Of a DNA stretch of 64,000 nucleotides, positions 18,232 through 26,132 are shown piece by piece. The notes beneath the pieces are model-generated. The model was given only the letters and a program-made list of their open reading frames with translations. It was not told the origin of the DNA and did no database searches. The stretch's first letter is position 1. Each line of letters opens with the position of its first letter. This DNA is from Symsagittifera roscoffensis (Eukaryota; Xenacoelomorpha; Acoela; Convolutidae). Made by a program: the position numbers and the translations under genes. The stretch spans positions 52,093,220 through 52,157,219 of the forward strand of contig NC_087063.1 of the NCBI RefSeq assembly GCF_963678635.1, written 5' to 3'.

Positions 18232-20837
18232 AATTATTAATTTTTCTCCAACTCCTTTTTCTAGTAACCTCAAATCAAAACATAAACCCTTCCCCTCGTA
18301 CAGGACCACAAGATTTATTAGTAACACATTACGATTGCGAAGAAAATGAACAAAAAACACTACACAAATATGCAATAAATCAAGTATCACAATGTGAAAC
18401 AGAACCACAAGCTATAGAAACCACAGATATAATAGCAACACTCTATTCAAAAGCCCGAGCAACAACAGTTACAGGTTATAAATTCACAGCGACATTTTCC
18501 GAAAAGAAAGTACATTGTTCACAAGTCTCCAACGGCAACAAAAACCGACTTGACCATGAATCATTCTATCAAAGTAATATAGAACGTCTTTTACATCTCA
18601 ATCCCGACGATTGTAAAAATGAATTACTTAGACTAAACATCACACAAAATAAAAATTCCCAAAGAAAATTAGTTAATTTTCAAGTTTTTTCAGACTCTGT
18701 ACACCAATCACAACTTGAAAGACACCAAGGACATATAAAACTAGACGAAAAATACCCGTATAACGGCGCACACGGACGATTAACCTATGACCTACATGAT
18801 AAACATTGGATACCACACAATGGTATAAATAACCCATCAAACTGCAAAGCAGACACAAAAAATAAAGGATACCAAGAAATAATGTTTTTCGATTGGAAAA
18901 TACAACTCGAAAAAATACAACTCACACGAGATTTATCTGATAATACAATGATCTATCAAGGAATCCGACTACCTTGTAAAAATGATCAAGGATATTGCGA
19001 CCCTACAACAAGAACACAAGCAACAATTGTTTGGTTCCCCGAAGATACATGTACAACATTTCAAGTAGCAAAAATACACGCTCGTATGATAAAATTTCAC
19101 GAAAAATATTTTATACAATCAATTCCATATGAACAAGTCCATCCATCACGCAAACTAAGTTCCGATTTTAGAAACATAGACAATATAGAAAATAAATTGA
19201 CACGTTTTCAAATATATCAAGAAACAGAACTTGCATGTAAATACAGGAATCCACTTCACAGAACACAATACTCTGAAATATTAGTTGAATACGAAAAAGG
19301 ATTCGACATGACCACTGGAAAAGTAAAAATCGACCCATATGCCACAGGTCACCCTCTAAACGAAGGAACATCCTATATACCAGTTAATTTTGAAAAAAGC
19401 AACGGACAACCTGGTGGACATCTAAAACCTTATGACACCAGAAGCACACGCTTACAAGAATTATCACTAATGAATACTACATATTTCGGTAATATCCACT
19501 ATGATATTCATTTGGATATGAAACTAGACTATACAATTAGCCGCATTTTTCAAGAAATGTCACTCTCCGAATTAGAAACACTACACCAACTATGTGAATT
19601 AGAACGAACACAAATATTACAATCACTTGCACTAGCAGTATTAAAAATACCCTACGCAGGATACTTATTATCTGGAAATAGATCAAATTTTTTAGACTAT
19701 GAAGGAAACATCTTATGGTTTTATACTTGTACTAAAAAAGTATCACCACTATACGTTTTTGAAGATAAACGATGTTATAAAAGAATCCCTATCTTTTATA
19801 AAAATAAAGTACATTTCGTGGATACACTTTCACGAAGAACCTATTTCTGGGATACCGCAGTCCCATGTGGATCAGAAAATAGCCATAATGTAGTACAACT
19901 AAACCCTGATGAAAATAAATATTATCTTCTCACTCCATATCCCACATTAATGCAATCACTCAAAAAATTTTCACCAGAAAGCATTCGCGCTATTGCTCGA
20001 AACCCAAATATAGACTTACAATCAATAGGAATCTATTCAAAATCAGATATTCAACATCACATTAGAACACAACAATTCCAAGAATTATTAACACAAATGG
20101 ACACTATACAAAGACAATCAATAGACCAAAACTTACGCAAACTTGCAGAAACCGCAGGATTTGCCGATATCTACACGCAAGACTATAGCGGATATTTTAA
20201 AGACATTAAAGATTATATATATCTAAACGGCGAAAAATACCGTCCCCAAGATATATCACCAATCAACATTTTTAGCTTTGTTACACTCAAGAATGAAATC
20301 CTTGATTTTCTAGGATGGCCCTACTACATCTTAGAAAAATTGACTATTTTATACGCAATGTTTAACTTTATTGGATTTCTTTTCTCACTCTTAAAAGGAA
20401 TCTACAATACATGTGCTATACACACACAAGTAAACAGACAAGCAAGCGTAGCACGCATACTCTTTGCAGGATTTTTTGGAATTTTTTCCACATCTATAAA
20501 CAAAATTCTTTTAGACGCACAAATAAAAGAATATAACACAAAAATAACAACACGACAGAATACATACGACGAAGAACATAACAATGTCGACACACAGCCA
20601 ACGGCACCACAATTACCACCCCTACCAAATAACCATCCACTATCCCTAGTCCCACGAAATTTTCGAAATTTAGCAATCACACATAATCCAAATTTTCGAC
20701 TCAATACATCGCAAAGTCCCGTCCAACATATAATGACACATCAATCACAAGATGATAATACTTATGAACAAATTATTGAACAGCCCCATACCACCGCTTT
20801 TCAATCTCAAAATAATAATTTTTTTAGCCCACGATGA
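18219..20837 (+). CDS. env: Envelope-like glycoprotein (872 aa) of element 1
   Basis: It begins with a clear signal peptide (about 1-18, 'ILKLLIFLQLLFLVTS'). A large ectodomain with many cysteines and N-glycosylation sequons runs to about 697. A hydrophobic stretch follows at about 698-727 ('YILEKLTILYAMFNFIGFLF'), then a second one at about 744-760, then a tail of about 110 residues. The tail holds a PTAP word near 794 and YEQI near 847, which in other systems recruit ESCRT or endocytic adaptors. No furin site followed by a fusion peptide is evident, so it is unlike the F-type Env of insect errantiviruses. The early DC...C...GY...C...C spacing recalls invertebrate chuvirus-like glycoproteins, a low-confidence inference. 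Absent from element 2. Confidence 0.75.
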   Translation: MYILKLLIFLQLLFLVTSNQNINPSPRTGPQDLLVTHYDCEENEQKTLHKYAINQVSQCETEPQAIETTDIIATLYSKARATTVTGYKFTATFSEKKVHCSQVSNGNKNRLDHESFYQSNIERLLHLNPDDCKNELLRLNITQNKNSQRKLVNFQVFSDSVHQSQLERHQGHIKLDEKYPYNGAHGRLTYDLHDKHWIPHNGINNPSNCKADTKNKGYQEIMFFDWKIQLEKIQLTRDLSDNTMIYQGIRLPCKNDQGYCDPTTRTQATIVWFPEDTCTTFQVAKIHARMIKFHEKYFIQSIPYEQVHPSRKLSSDFRNIDNIENKLTRFQIYQETELACKYRNPLHRTQYSEILVEYEKGFDMTTGKVKIDPYATGHPLNEGTSYIPVNFEKSNGQPGGHLKPYDTRSTRLQELSLMNTTYFGNIHYDIHLDMKLDYTISRIFQEMSLSELETLHQLCELERTQILQSLALAVLKIPYAGYLLSGNRSNFLDYEGNILWFYTCTKKVSPLYVFEDKRCYKRIPIFYKNKVHFVDTLSRRTYFWDTAVPCGSENSHNVVQLNPDENKYYLLTPYPTLMQSLKKFSPESIRAIARNPNIDLQSIGIYSKSDIQHHIRTQQFQELLTQMDTIQRQSIDQNLRKLAETAGFADIYTQDYSGYFKDIKDYIYLNGEKYRPQDISPINIFSFVTLKNEILDFLGWPYYILEKLTILYAMFNFIGFLFSLLKGIYNTCAIHTQVNRQASVARILFAGFFGIFSTSINKILLDAQIKEYNTKITTRQNTYDEEHNNVDTQPTAPQLPPLPNNHPLSLVPRNFRNLAITHNPNFRLNTSQSPVQHIMTHQSQDDNTYEQIIEQPHTTAFQSQNNNFFSPR

Positions 20838-22633
20838 GCCGCCAACTTGGATCACTACACCGATCAAATTCCCACCCAACCAATCTTGCCTCTCCAATCC
20901 CAATAATACCACTTTTTGCTTTTCCGCCACCCGATTTTCCATCTAGCAATGTAACATCAGGCATGAATTCCGACACTAACTCACATATTTCAGTTTTATA
21001 CTCCATTTCACAGCTAAATAACCCGAATATTGAAACCCCCGATGAATTCGCCGACTCAGAACCATCTCCATCCAATAATTTTCATAACCCTTCTAATTTT
21101 TCTCAACCCCCTTTTCAACCCATATTATCCAATAACCCTGACCCAATCACTCCCACACCCTCTTATGCTTCCCAAGTTACCCCAACCTACTCCTCATACC
21201 ATTCTGACCAATCATCTCATTCTCCAGACACCCCCCGAATCTCCCCAGAACTAGATAATTTTATTACCCTCCAACAACAACCCTACCACCTTAACACCCC
21301 GACCATAAACCAAATCTCCTCCACTACAAATTCATCCAATCCCCCTACACCCTCTTCAAATTATACTGAATCATTAACACCATCATCCACATCCACTATA
21401 TCTTCACTAAACACTAATAGAGCTTACCGCACTTTTAAAAGAAAATTCCCCAACCATCCTTTCCCAGCAAAACCAGGAACAGCCCGTGAATACATCAACC
21501 ACCCCCAGCATACTAACACTAAAGAATTTTTAGCTATCACTTTACCCTCATTTCCACAATACACCTTAAACACCCCTCACGACGCTAACGAAACACGCAA
21601 CTTTGTAGATGAATACGTTTTAATGCCCACTCTCTCTTGGACCTCATATTATCATTTTACTAACCCTCTTTGCTTACCTTTATCTAACACTCACATCGAT
21701 ATAGAGCGAAATAAGGACATGCTATATCAACTCACTACACCACTAACCGCTAGACAGTTTACTTACGTTGGATATAAAAAATCACTAAAAATACACACTG
21801 CACCTAGAGCTAATGAATATACACTAGAATACTACGATCACAACATCATTAGAGCTAACCAAGATCAATTCCTAGACGACGATCGCTTCGCTAATCCACA
21901 AATCACCGAGAAATTTTTCATCAAGACACCATATGTATTTACACTAAACATCTTCGACCGAAAGTTTGATCACATTATTTCAGAAGCACTAACAAACACA
22001 CAAGCATACGAAAGTTTTAAAGAACGCTTCCAAATCTTTTCACTAACCTTTCATTTCCTTGCACCACACGAAAGAGATTTACACTGCTTACACGATATTA
22101 TGTTGCGCACTAAACAAACACATACATACAGTTACTATCGTTTCATCCAAAATCACTTTGACCTCCACACACCCTCTCGACAACCACACCATCGTTTCCA
22201 ATTCATCAATTCAAAATACACTTCACCGTATTTCCTAAATTTCACATATTGTATTAAAGACACTAACCTCCATGGTATTCTTCGTAATTATGACCCCATA
22301 ACCCAAATGTACATTTTCTGCCCCATCACCAAGACCTTCAACGCCGAAGAATCCCGACCCTTCCTTATCCCGCACGAGTTCCTACAACCTATAGAAATCC
22401 CAATTTTAGAATTCATCCACAACACTAATTTTAACCACAAATTATATAACTTAATCCAAAACACACCTTATGAGTTTGCAGTAGGCACTGAAGAACTAAC
22501 CACTATTAAGGCACTTCAATTGCTTTGGCCACTGCTTCAAACTAAAAATATCATCCGCATCTTAGCTAAACTACTAACGACTTCAGAACTAATTCACGAC
22601 ATCTTCCCCCACGGTTTTTTCCCCGACGACTAA
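20834..22633 (+). CDS. ORF after env, 599 aa, unknown accessory protein
   Basis: The start codon overlaps the env stop as ATGA, the classic layout for termination-reinitiation. Residues 1 to about 195 are low-complexity Pro/Ser/Thr/Asn. About 200-599 look folded, with blocks such as 'AYRTFKRKFPNHPFPAKPG', 'YVLMPTLSWTSYYHF', 'FKERFQIFSLTFHFLAPHER' and 'TIKALQLLWPLLQTKNIIRI'. There is no signal peptide and no membrane segment. Codon use becomes more C-rich than in env, which may point to a different origin. It matches no family I know. A position 3' of env is where complex retroviruses keep regulatory genes. The region is lost from element 2. Confidence 0.7.
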   Translation: MSRQLGSLHRSNSHPTNLASPIPIIPLFAFPPPDFPSSNVTSGMNSDTNSHISVLYSISQLNNPNIETPDEFADSEPSPSNNFHNPSNFSQPPFQPILSNNPDPITPTPSYASQVTPTYSSYHSDQSSHSPDTPRISPELDNFITLQQQPYHLNTPTINQISSTTNSSNPPTPSSNYTESLTPSSTSTISSLNTNRAYRTFKRKFPNHPFPAKPGTAREYINHPQHTNTKEFLAITLPSFPQYTLNTPHDANETRNFVDEYVLMPTLSWTSYYHFTNPLCLPLSNTHIDIERNKDMLYQLTTPLTARQFTYVGYKKSLKIHTAPRANEYTLEYYDHNIIRANQDQFLDDDRFANPQITEKFFIKTPYVFTLNIFDRKFDHIISEALTNTQAYESFKERFQIFSLTFHFLAPHERDLHCLHDIMLRTKQTHTYSYYRFIQNHFDLHTPSRQPHHRFQFINSKYTSPYFLNFTYCIKDTNLHGILRNYDPITQMYIFCPITKTFNAEESRPFLIPHEFLQPIEIPILEFIHNTNFNHKLYNLIQNTPYEFAVGTEELTTIKALQLLWPLLQTKNIIRILAKLLTTSELIHDIFPHGFFPDD

Positions 22634-22636
22634 CAG

Positions 22637-22716
22637 GTAAGTATGAATTAAGTAAATATTACTAACTAATTAAAATATTGAAAAAACTCACCATTCTTTA
22701 TTCATGTTTTCTTTAG
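22637..22716 (+). promoter_or_regulatory. 80-nt canonical intron just after the last stop codon of element 1
   Basis: CAG|GTAAGT at 22637, a perfect branch word TACTAAC at 22660-22666 and TTTTCTTTAG ending at 22716. The junction would lie three bases after the stop codon of the 599-aa ORF, so splicing would not change the protein. A second branch/acceptor pair (TACTAAC 22982-22988, AG at 23016) follows. In element 2 the donor is deleted but both acceptors remain. Confidence 0.65.
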
Positions 22717-23489
22717 ATTTTTAGCCTTCATCCTCGATCATCTGAAAAATTCACAAAAGAAAAATAAAAAATAGCAAACTTCTTCAAAACTGTTTAAGAC
22801 CCTATTAAACTTTTGCACCAACAATTAAATAAATATAATACCAATGCAGTAAATTAATTTATAAAATTTTCCCCCAAAGCAGTAAATCTAATTATGATGA
22901 AAATTTGTATCTTAAAATTCCCCCATAACTAGCAGTAAATTTCCAAATTCTATGCAGTAAATTAATAAAATGCAATTGCAGTACTAACCTTTTGATATTT
23001 TCATTCATTCACATAGAAATTCTATCCACACTCGCACAGCTCGCCCACGAAGAATTGTTTAAAATAATGAATTTCAGTTTCAAGTTTTCACACTCAACAA
23101 CTCTAACATACAATAACATGTTTCAAACTTTCCTTTAACCCGGTTGGAAAGGAATCATATACTAAACAAAACTAACCAACGCAGCTTACTAAATACCACA
23201 AATCATAGAATAACAGCATGACTAAGAAAAGGAAACCAACGGTACCCAAACCGGATTAACCCAGTTTAAAACTGGATAATTTATTCTTTTGAAGACTATT
23301 ACAAAGTCTTAGAAAGAAATAATAAAACACAAAAAAGTCGAAAGACAAACTCATACCACAAACAATTTGATTTTTGAAAAAAGGACACAACCAACAAAAC
23401 ATAAGAAAAACCACAACAAACCCAACATAAAACGTTGTCACATAACAGGACCCCTCACAAAAACCGCATGAAATCATACTCCCACTCCT

Positions 23490-23546
23490 GGCCTAACCCA
23501 CCAGGAAGGACGTCCTGAGCATGCTCTATAGCCGGCCTAACCCACC
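23490..23546 (+). repeat. Palindrome cluster between direct repeats in the 3' UTR
   Basis: GGCCTAACCCACC is repeated at 23490 and 23534. Between the copies lie two abutting perfect 10-bp palindromes, AGGACGTCCT (23507-23516) and GAGCATGCTC (23517-23526). The arrangement is preserved in element 2 around 29523-29579. Confidence 0.85.
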
Positions 23547-23587
23547 GCGCTACATCCACGCTTTGTGACCACACCTTTATTTTTAAT

Positions 23588-23615
23588 AAGAGCTACTCAA
23601 GGGTGAGTAACTCTT
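23588..23615 (+). promoter_or_regulatory. 3' UTR hairpin
   Basis: AAGAGCTACTCA pairs with TGAGTAACTCTT with one mismatch around a four-base loop. Element 2 has the equivalent stem at 29454-29481 with a different loop. Confidence 0.6.
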
Positions 23616-24087
23616 CAAAATAACCGAACTAAAACAAAAAGCTTTTGTGAAAACAACTAACTAAAATCATTATTAAAAAATATTAAACTAATAAAAGTTT
23701 TATAAAATGTAAAATCACATGATGCAATATATAGATCAGAATACAACACCAAGGACGAACATCAAAAGACAAGACGACCTCACTACACTCGAGAGAGAAT
23801 GACCAACTACAATCGATATGCCGCTCACAATCACAACTCAAAGGATTTAGAGTACGACTTGACTTCGCAGAAAAGGACTTCATTGAACTAGACCAATGAC
23901 CACCTCGATGTTCAAGTATACGTACAGATCCGAGTAACCAGGCATCCCCTCCACGCACAATCTCCACGCCATTCCCAAGCTAGATCAGACACAAAGGAAG
24001 TTCTCCCCGAAGAACAGAAAAACCTGACATAGCCAACCATTCTGAAATCAGAATTGATTTTGTTGCAGAGACTCAGTCGTTGTCACA

Positions 24088-24193
24088 AGAAGAAGGGGAA
24101 GAAAATTATGATGTTCGCCAAATACCAACGTCCATCATCCACCCTTGAATTACAGAAGAACTGTTCTAAAAAACTCTGTAAAACCCGGATGGG
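24088..24193 (+). promoter_or_regulatory. Polypurine-tract region before the 3' LTR
   Basis: A strong purine run (AAGAAGAAGGGGAAGAAAA) lies about 90 bases upstream, and a short GGATGGG abuts the LTR start at 24194. The abutting word is the likely plus-strand primer; the longer run may be a second one. Confidence 0.45.
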
Positions 24194-24603
24194 TGGAACC
24201 TGATCTAAACTATATTTTATGATTGGATAAATTAAATGTTTTACCAATGTAAAGTATTTAATATTAACCAATCATGATCCATCTAACTAACAACCCACTT
24301 ATTTGTAAGTGCTGAAGTTACTTGTAATTTCAGCACCAGAGAGATTTGAATTTAACTTAGAAATTAGTTGGACTCTCCCGAGCACTTCAGCAGCCGCAAT
24401 AAACCAGTATACCCTAGATCTATTGAGCCTAGCAGAGACTAGTTAAACAACCTGAGACTAGATAGTATAAGAGTAAGATTAGGATCGGTATTAGACTAAG
24501 AAGTTGCACGAATCTATCCGGCCGAAAATAAGATAGCGTGACGAGCAGACGGTGTACCCTATCCGAAATTACTCTATGAGTTATACACTCCAGTCCTAAC
24601 TCA
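24194..24603 (+). repeat. 3' LTR of element 1 (410 bp)
   Basis: Matches the 5' LTR from TGGAACC to AACTCA with no difference that I could see. It is followed by the target duplication TTTG. Confidence 0.95.
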
Positions 24604-24899
24604 TTTGTGTTCACAGAGAGTAAATGGGCTTTTGCAGGTACTTTGTAATAAAGATTATTACTAAAGCTGCAGTTTTCGTTCTCCTTAAACTTTGACTTTT
24701 GTTAAAAATTTGACCAATTTTGTTTCAATTTTAAAGAATTGATTTAGTTTTATTTTTGGTTTTGTTCTCCAATTCGTTTAAGCCAATTGTCGATTTCTCA
24801 AAAAGCGCTTTAGTACCCCAACCAAAAAAAACACGCAGCTTATATTTAAAATTGTAAAACTGTGAAAAAAACGGGCACAACCCACAAGACTTTTTGCTC
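24604..24899. repeat. Target duplication and remainder of the intron-1 tandem unit
   Basis: TTTG at 24604-24607 is the right-hand target duplication. The following bases repeat 5410-5704 closely. Confidence 0.85.
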
Positions 24900-24918
24900 A
24901 AGTTTTTGGGTTTCTTAC

Positions 24919-25085
24919 CTGGTAGAGAAGATAGCGCTGACTTTTTCTCCTTCTGAGTTGGGACATTCTTTTTTGAAAGCCAAAACTAGAAAAACCGATT
25001 GGTAACAAAACATGATAACCAGCAGCGCGGCACAAAGCACCATCACAGGAAAATTCTTCTTCTTGGATTTATCTGCAATATTCAT
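24919..25085 (-). CDS. GT43 gene A exon 1: start codon and signal anchor
   Basis: The ATG at 25085 opens a frame with a lysine-rich cytosolic tail (DKSKKKN) and a hydrophobic segment of about 23 residues (VMVLCAALLVIMFCYQSVFL). This is the type II membrane anchor expected of a Golgi glycosyltransferase. The exon ends ACCAG|GTAAGA in phase 2, which matches the phase of the next exon 19.6 kb away. It was too short and too split to be found as a single reading frame. The promoter should lie in 25086-25960, but no core motif stands out there. Confidence 0.75.
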
Positions 25086-25962
25086 GGCACCTATCCACTC
25101 AAAACTGCTATTAATTGGTAAAATAACAAATGTTGATTTAATTTTTTCTGGACAAATTTTCTCCCAGAATTAAAGGCAAAACGTATACTTTAAAAATTAA
25201 ATGTTTAGTGTGTATATATTGGTATTGGAGACCAAAGTGAAGAAGGAACGCAGTCGCGAAAATGAATAAAACTTTTACAATTAATTTGTTTTTTATGGGT
25301 ACGCTTCGTTCAACTAGCAAATCATGTTAAAACATATTATAGAATTTTCAGAACTTGATAAAACTATTTATCTGAAAATAATGCAGGTTATAACCTGACT
25401 TGATAAATGAGCCTTACCAAAGTTATTATAACGAACATAATAGATCACAAATTTATAAATATTTACAATGAAATTCAATCCCGTTTTTTAAACAAAAAGA
25501 AAATTTTTTATGTAAAGTCAAAAACACTTCATCTATTAAGTTGAGAACGGTATTTGAGAACTTCGGCTCTAAATATCAGATGATAAATTGAGTTTTTATT
25601 GATCAGAGCGTTTTTACCAAGTTCCGGTTTTTACCCTTTCGGGCTCGGAAAAACGGCAACAAAACTTTTTTTAAAACCAGCCTCCCAGTTTGATATGCTC
25701 CTAGTTGACCTGAGGGCTAAACTACAAAATATCTGCTCAAAACTTAAATTTAACCAATTTAAAAATATTTATCTTTGTTATTTTCTACATAAACAAATAA
25801 TGTATTCAAATTAGCAAATATCAATCAAAGTAATTGCCATTGTAACCCCTGAACGATAAGGAAATTAAAATAAGTTCACAGTTTCCTGAAAACTGTTCCA
25901 TTCGTTTTTGTGGAATTCTGTGTTTTCAAATCAGTTTTTACTGAACTATTTCCTAATCTCGG
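25086..25962. other. Spacer between GT43 genes A and B
   Basis: About 0.9 kb between the start codon of gene A and the stop codon of the next GT43 exon, both on the minus strand. The promoter of gene A should be here. No other gene is supported. Confidence 0.5.
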
Positions 25963-26132
25963 CTAGATTGTTTTAGGAAGCTGCTGCAAATTGCTTAGAG
26001 GTTTGTTGACACCTTTTGTAATACTCTTCCGATACAGTTGGTCAGATGTACCATTATAATACTCTTCACGGATTTTCTTTGTTTTTGTTACCCGAGTAGT
26101 CTGCGTGTGCCAAACATGAATTCCCTGCTCAC
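25963..26132 (-). CDS. GT43 gene B last exon (VWHT-type C-terminus)
   Basis: After the acceptor TTTCAG|GT the frame reads 'EQGIHVWHTQT' and continues for about 45 residues to a TAG at 25965-25963. VWHTxT is the C-terminal signature of GT43 enzymes. The exon starts in the phase (1) in which the 67-base exon at 27726-27660 ends. It therefore belongs to a second GT43 gene upstream of gene A in the same orientation, and shows what the missing last exon of gene A should look like. Confidence 0.75.

Larger units (their letters stand above)
22717..24193 (+). other. 3' UTR of element 1
   Basis: About 1.5 kb without a convincing sense gene. It holds four copies of GCAGTAAAT (22846, 22879, 22932, 22954), the palindrome cluster at 23490-23546 and a hairpin at 23588-23615. 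Two antisense frames (23967-23683, 94 codons; 23477-23256, 73 codons) are open here and in element 2, but the copies are too young for that to prove coding. Confidence 0.6.
5748..24603 (+). mobile_element. Element 1: 18.9-kb env-bearing Ty3/gypsy-type LTR retroelement
   Basis: A complete element with 410-bp LTRs, primer-binding site, Gag-Pol in the order protease, reverse transcriptase, RNase H, integrase (the Ty3/gypsy order), an envelope-like glycoprotein and several extra ORFs, flanked by a 4-bp target duplication. By eye the two LTRs are identical, so insertion is recent. It lies antisense to its host gene in intron 1 of GT43 gene A. At 18.9 kb it is far longer than the usual 5-10 kb for the group. 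The main reading frames are all open, but a conserved RT proline is replaced by leucine. Confidence 0.95.
1381..25085 (-). other. GT43 gene A, whole gene model (5 exons seen, 3' end outside window)
   Basis: Five exons on the minus strand join into about 329 codons of a family-43 beta-1,3-glucuronosyltransferase, the Golgi enzyme type that adds glucuronic acid to the proteoglycan linker or to related glycans. Exon lengths 167, 345, 286, 123 and 67 give phases 2, 2, 0, 0 and 1, and every donor/acceptor pair fits. Domain order is N-terminal signal anchor, a 'VITPPTY' substrate-binding start, 'VVEDA', the DDD metal motif near residue 225, and 'VDMAGFA'. The expected last exon with a VWHT-type motif is not in 1-1380. 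Human members have about 335 residues, so only one short exon is missing. Intron 1 is about 19.6 kb because element 1 sits in it in the opposite orientation. Family assignment rests on recognised motifs, not on a search. Confidence 0.85.
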
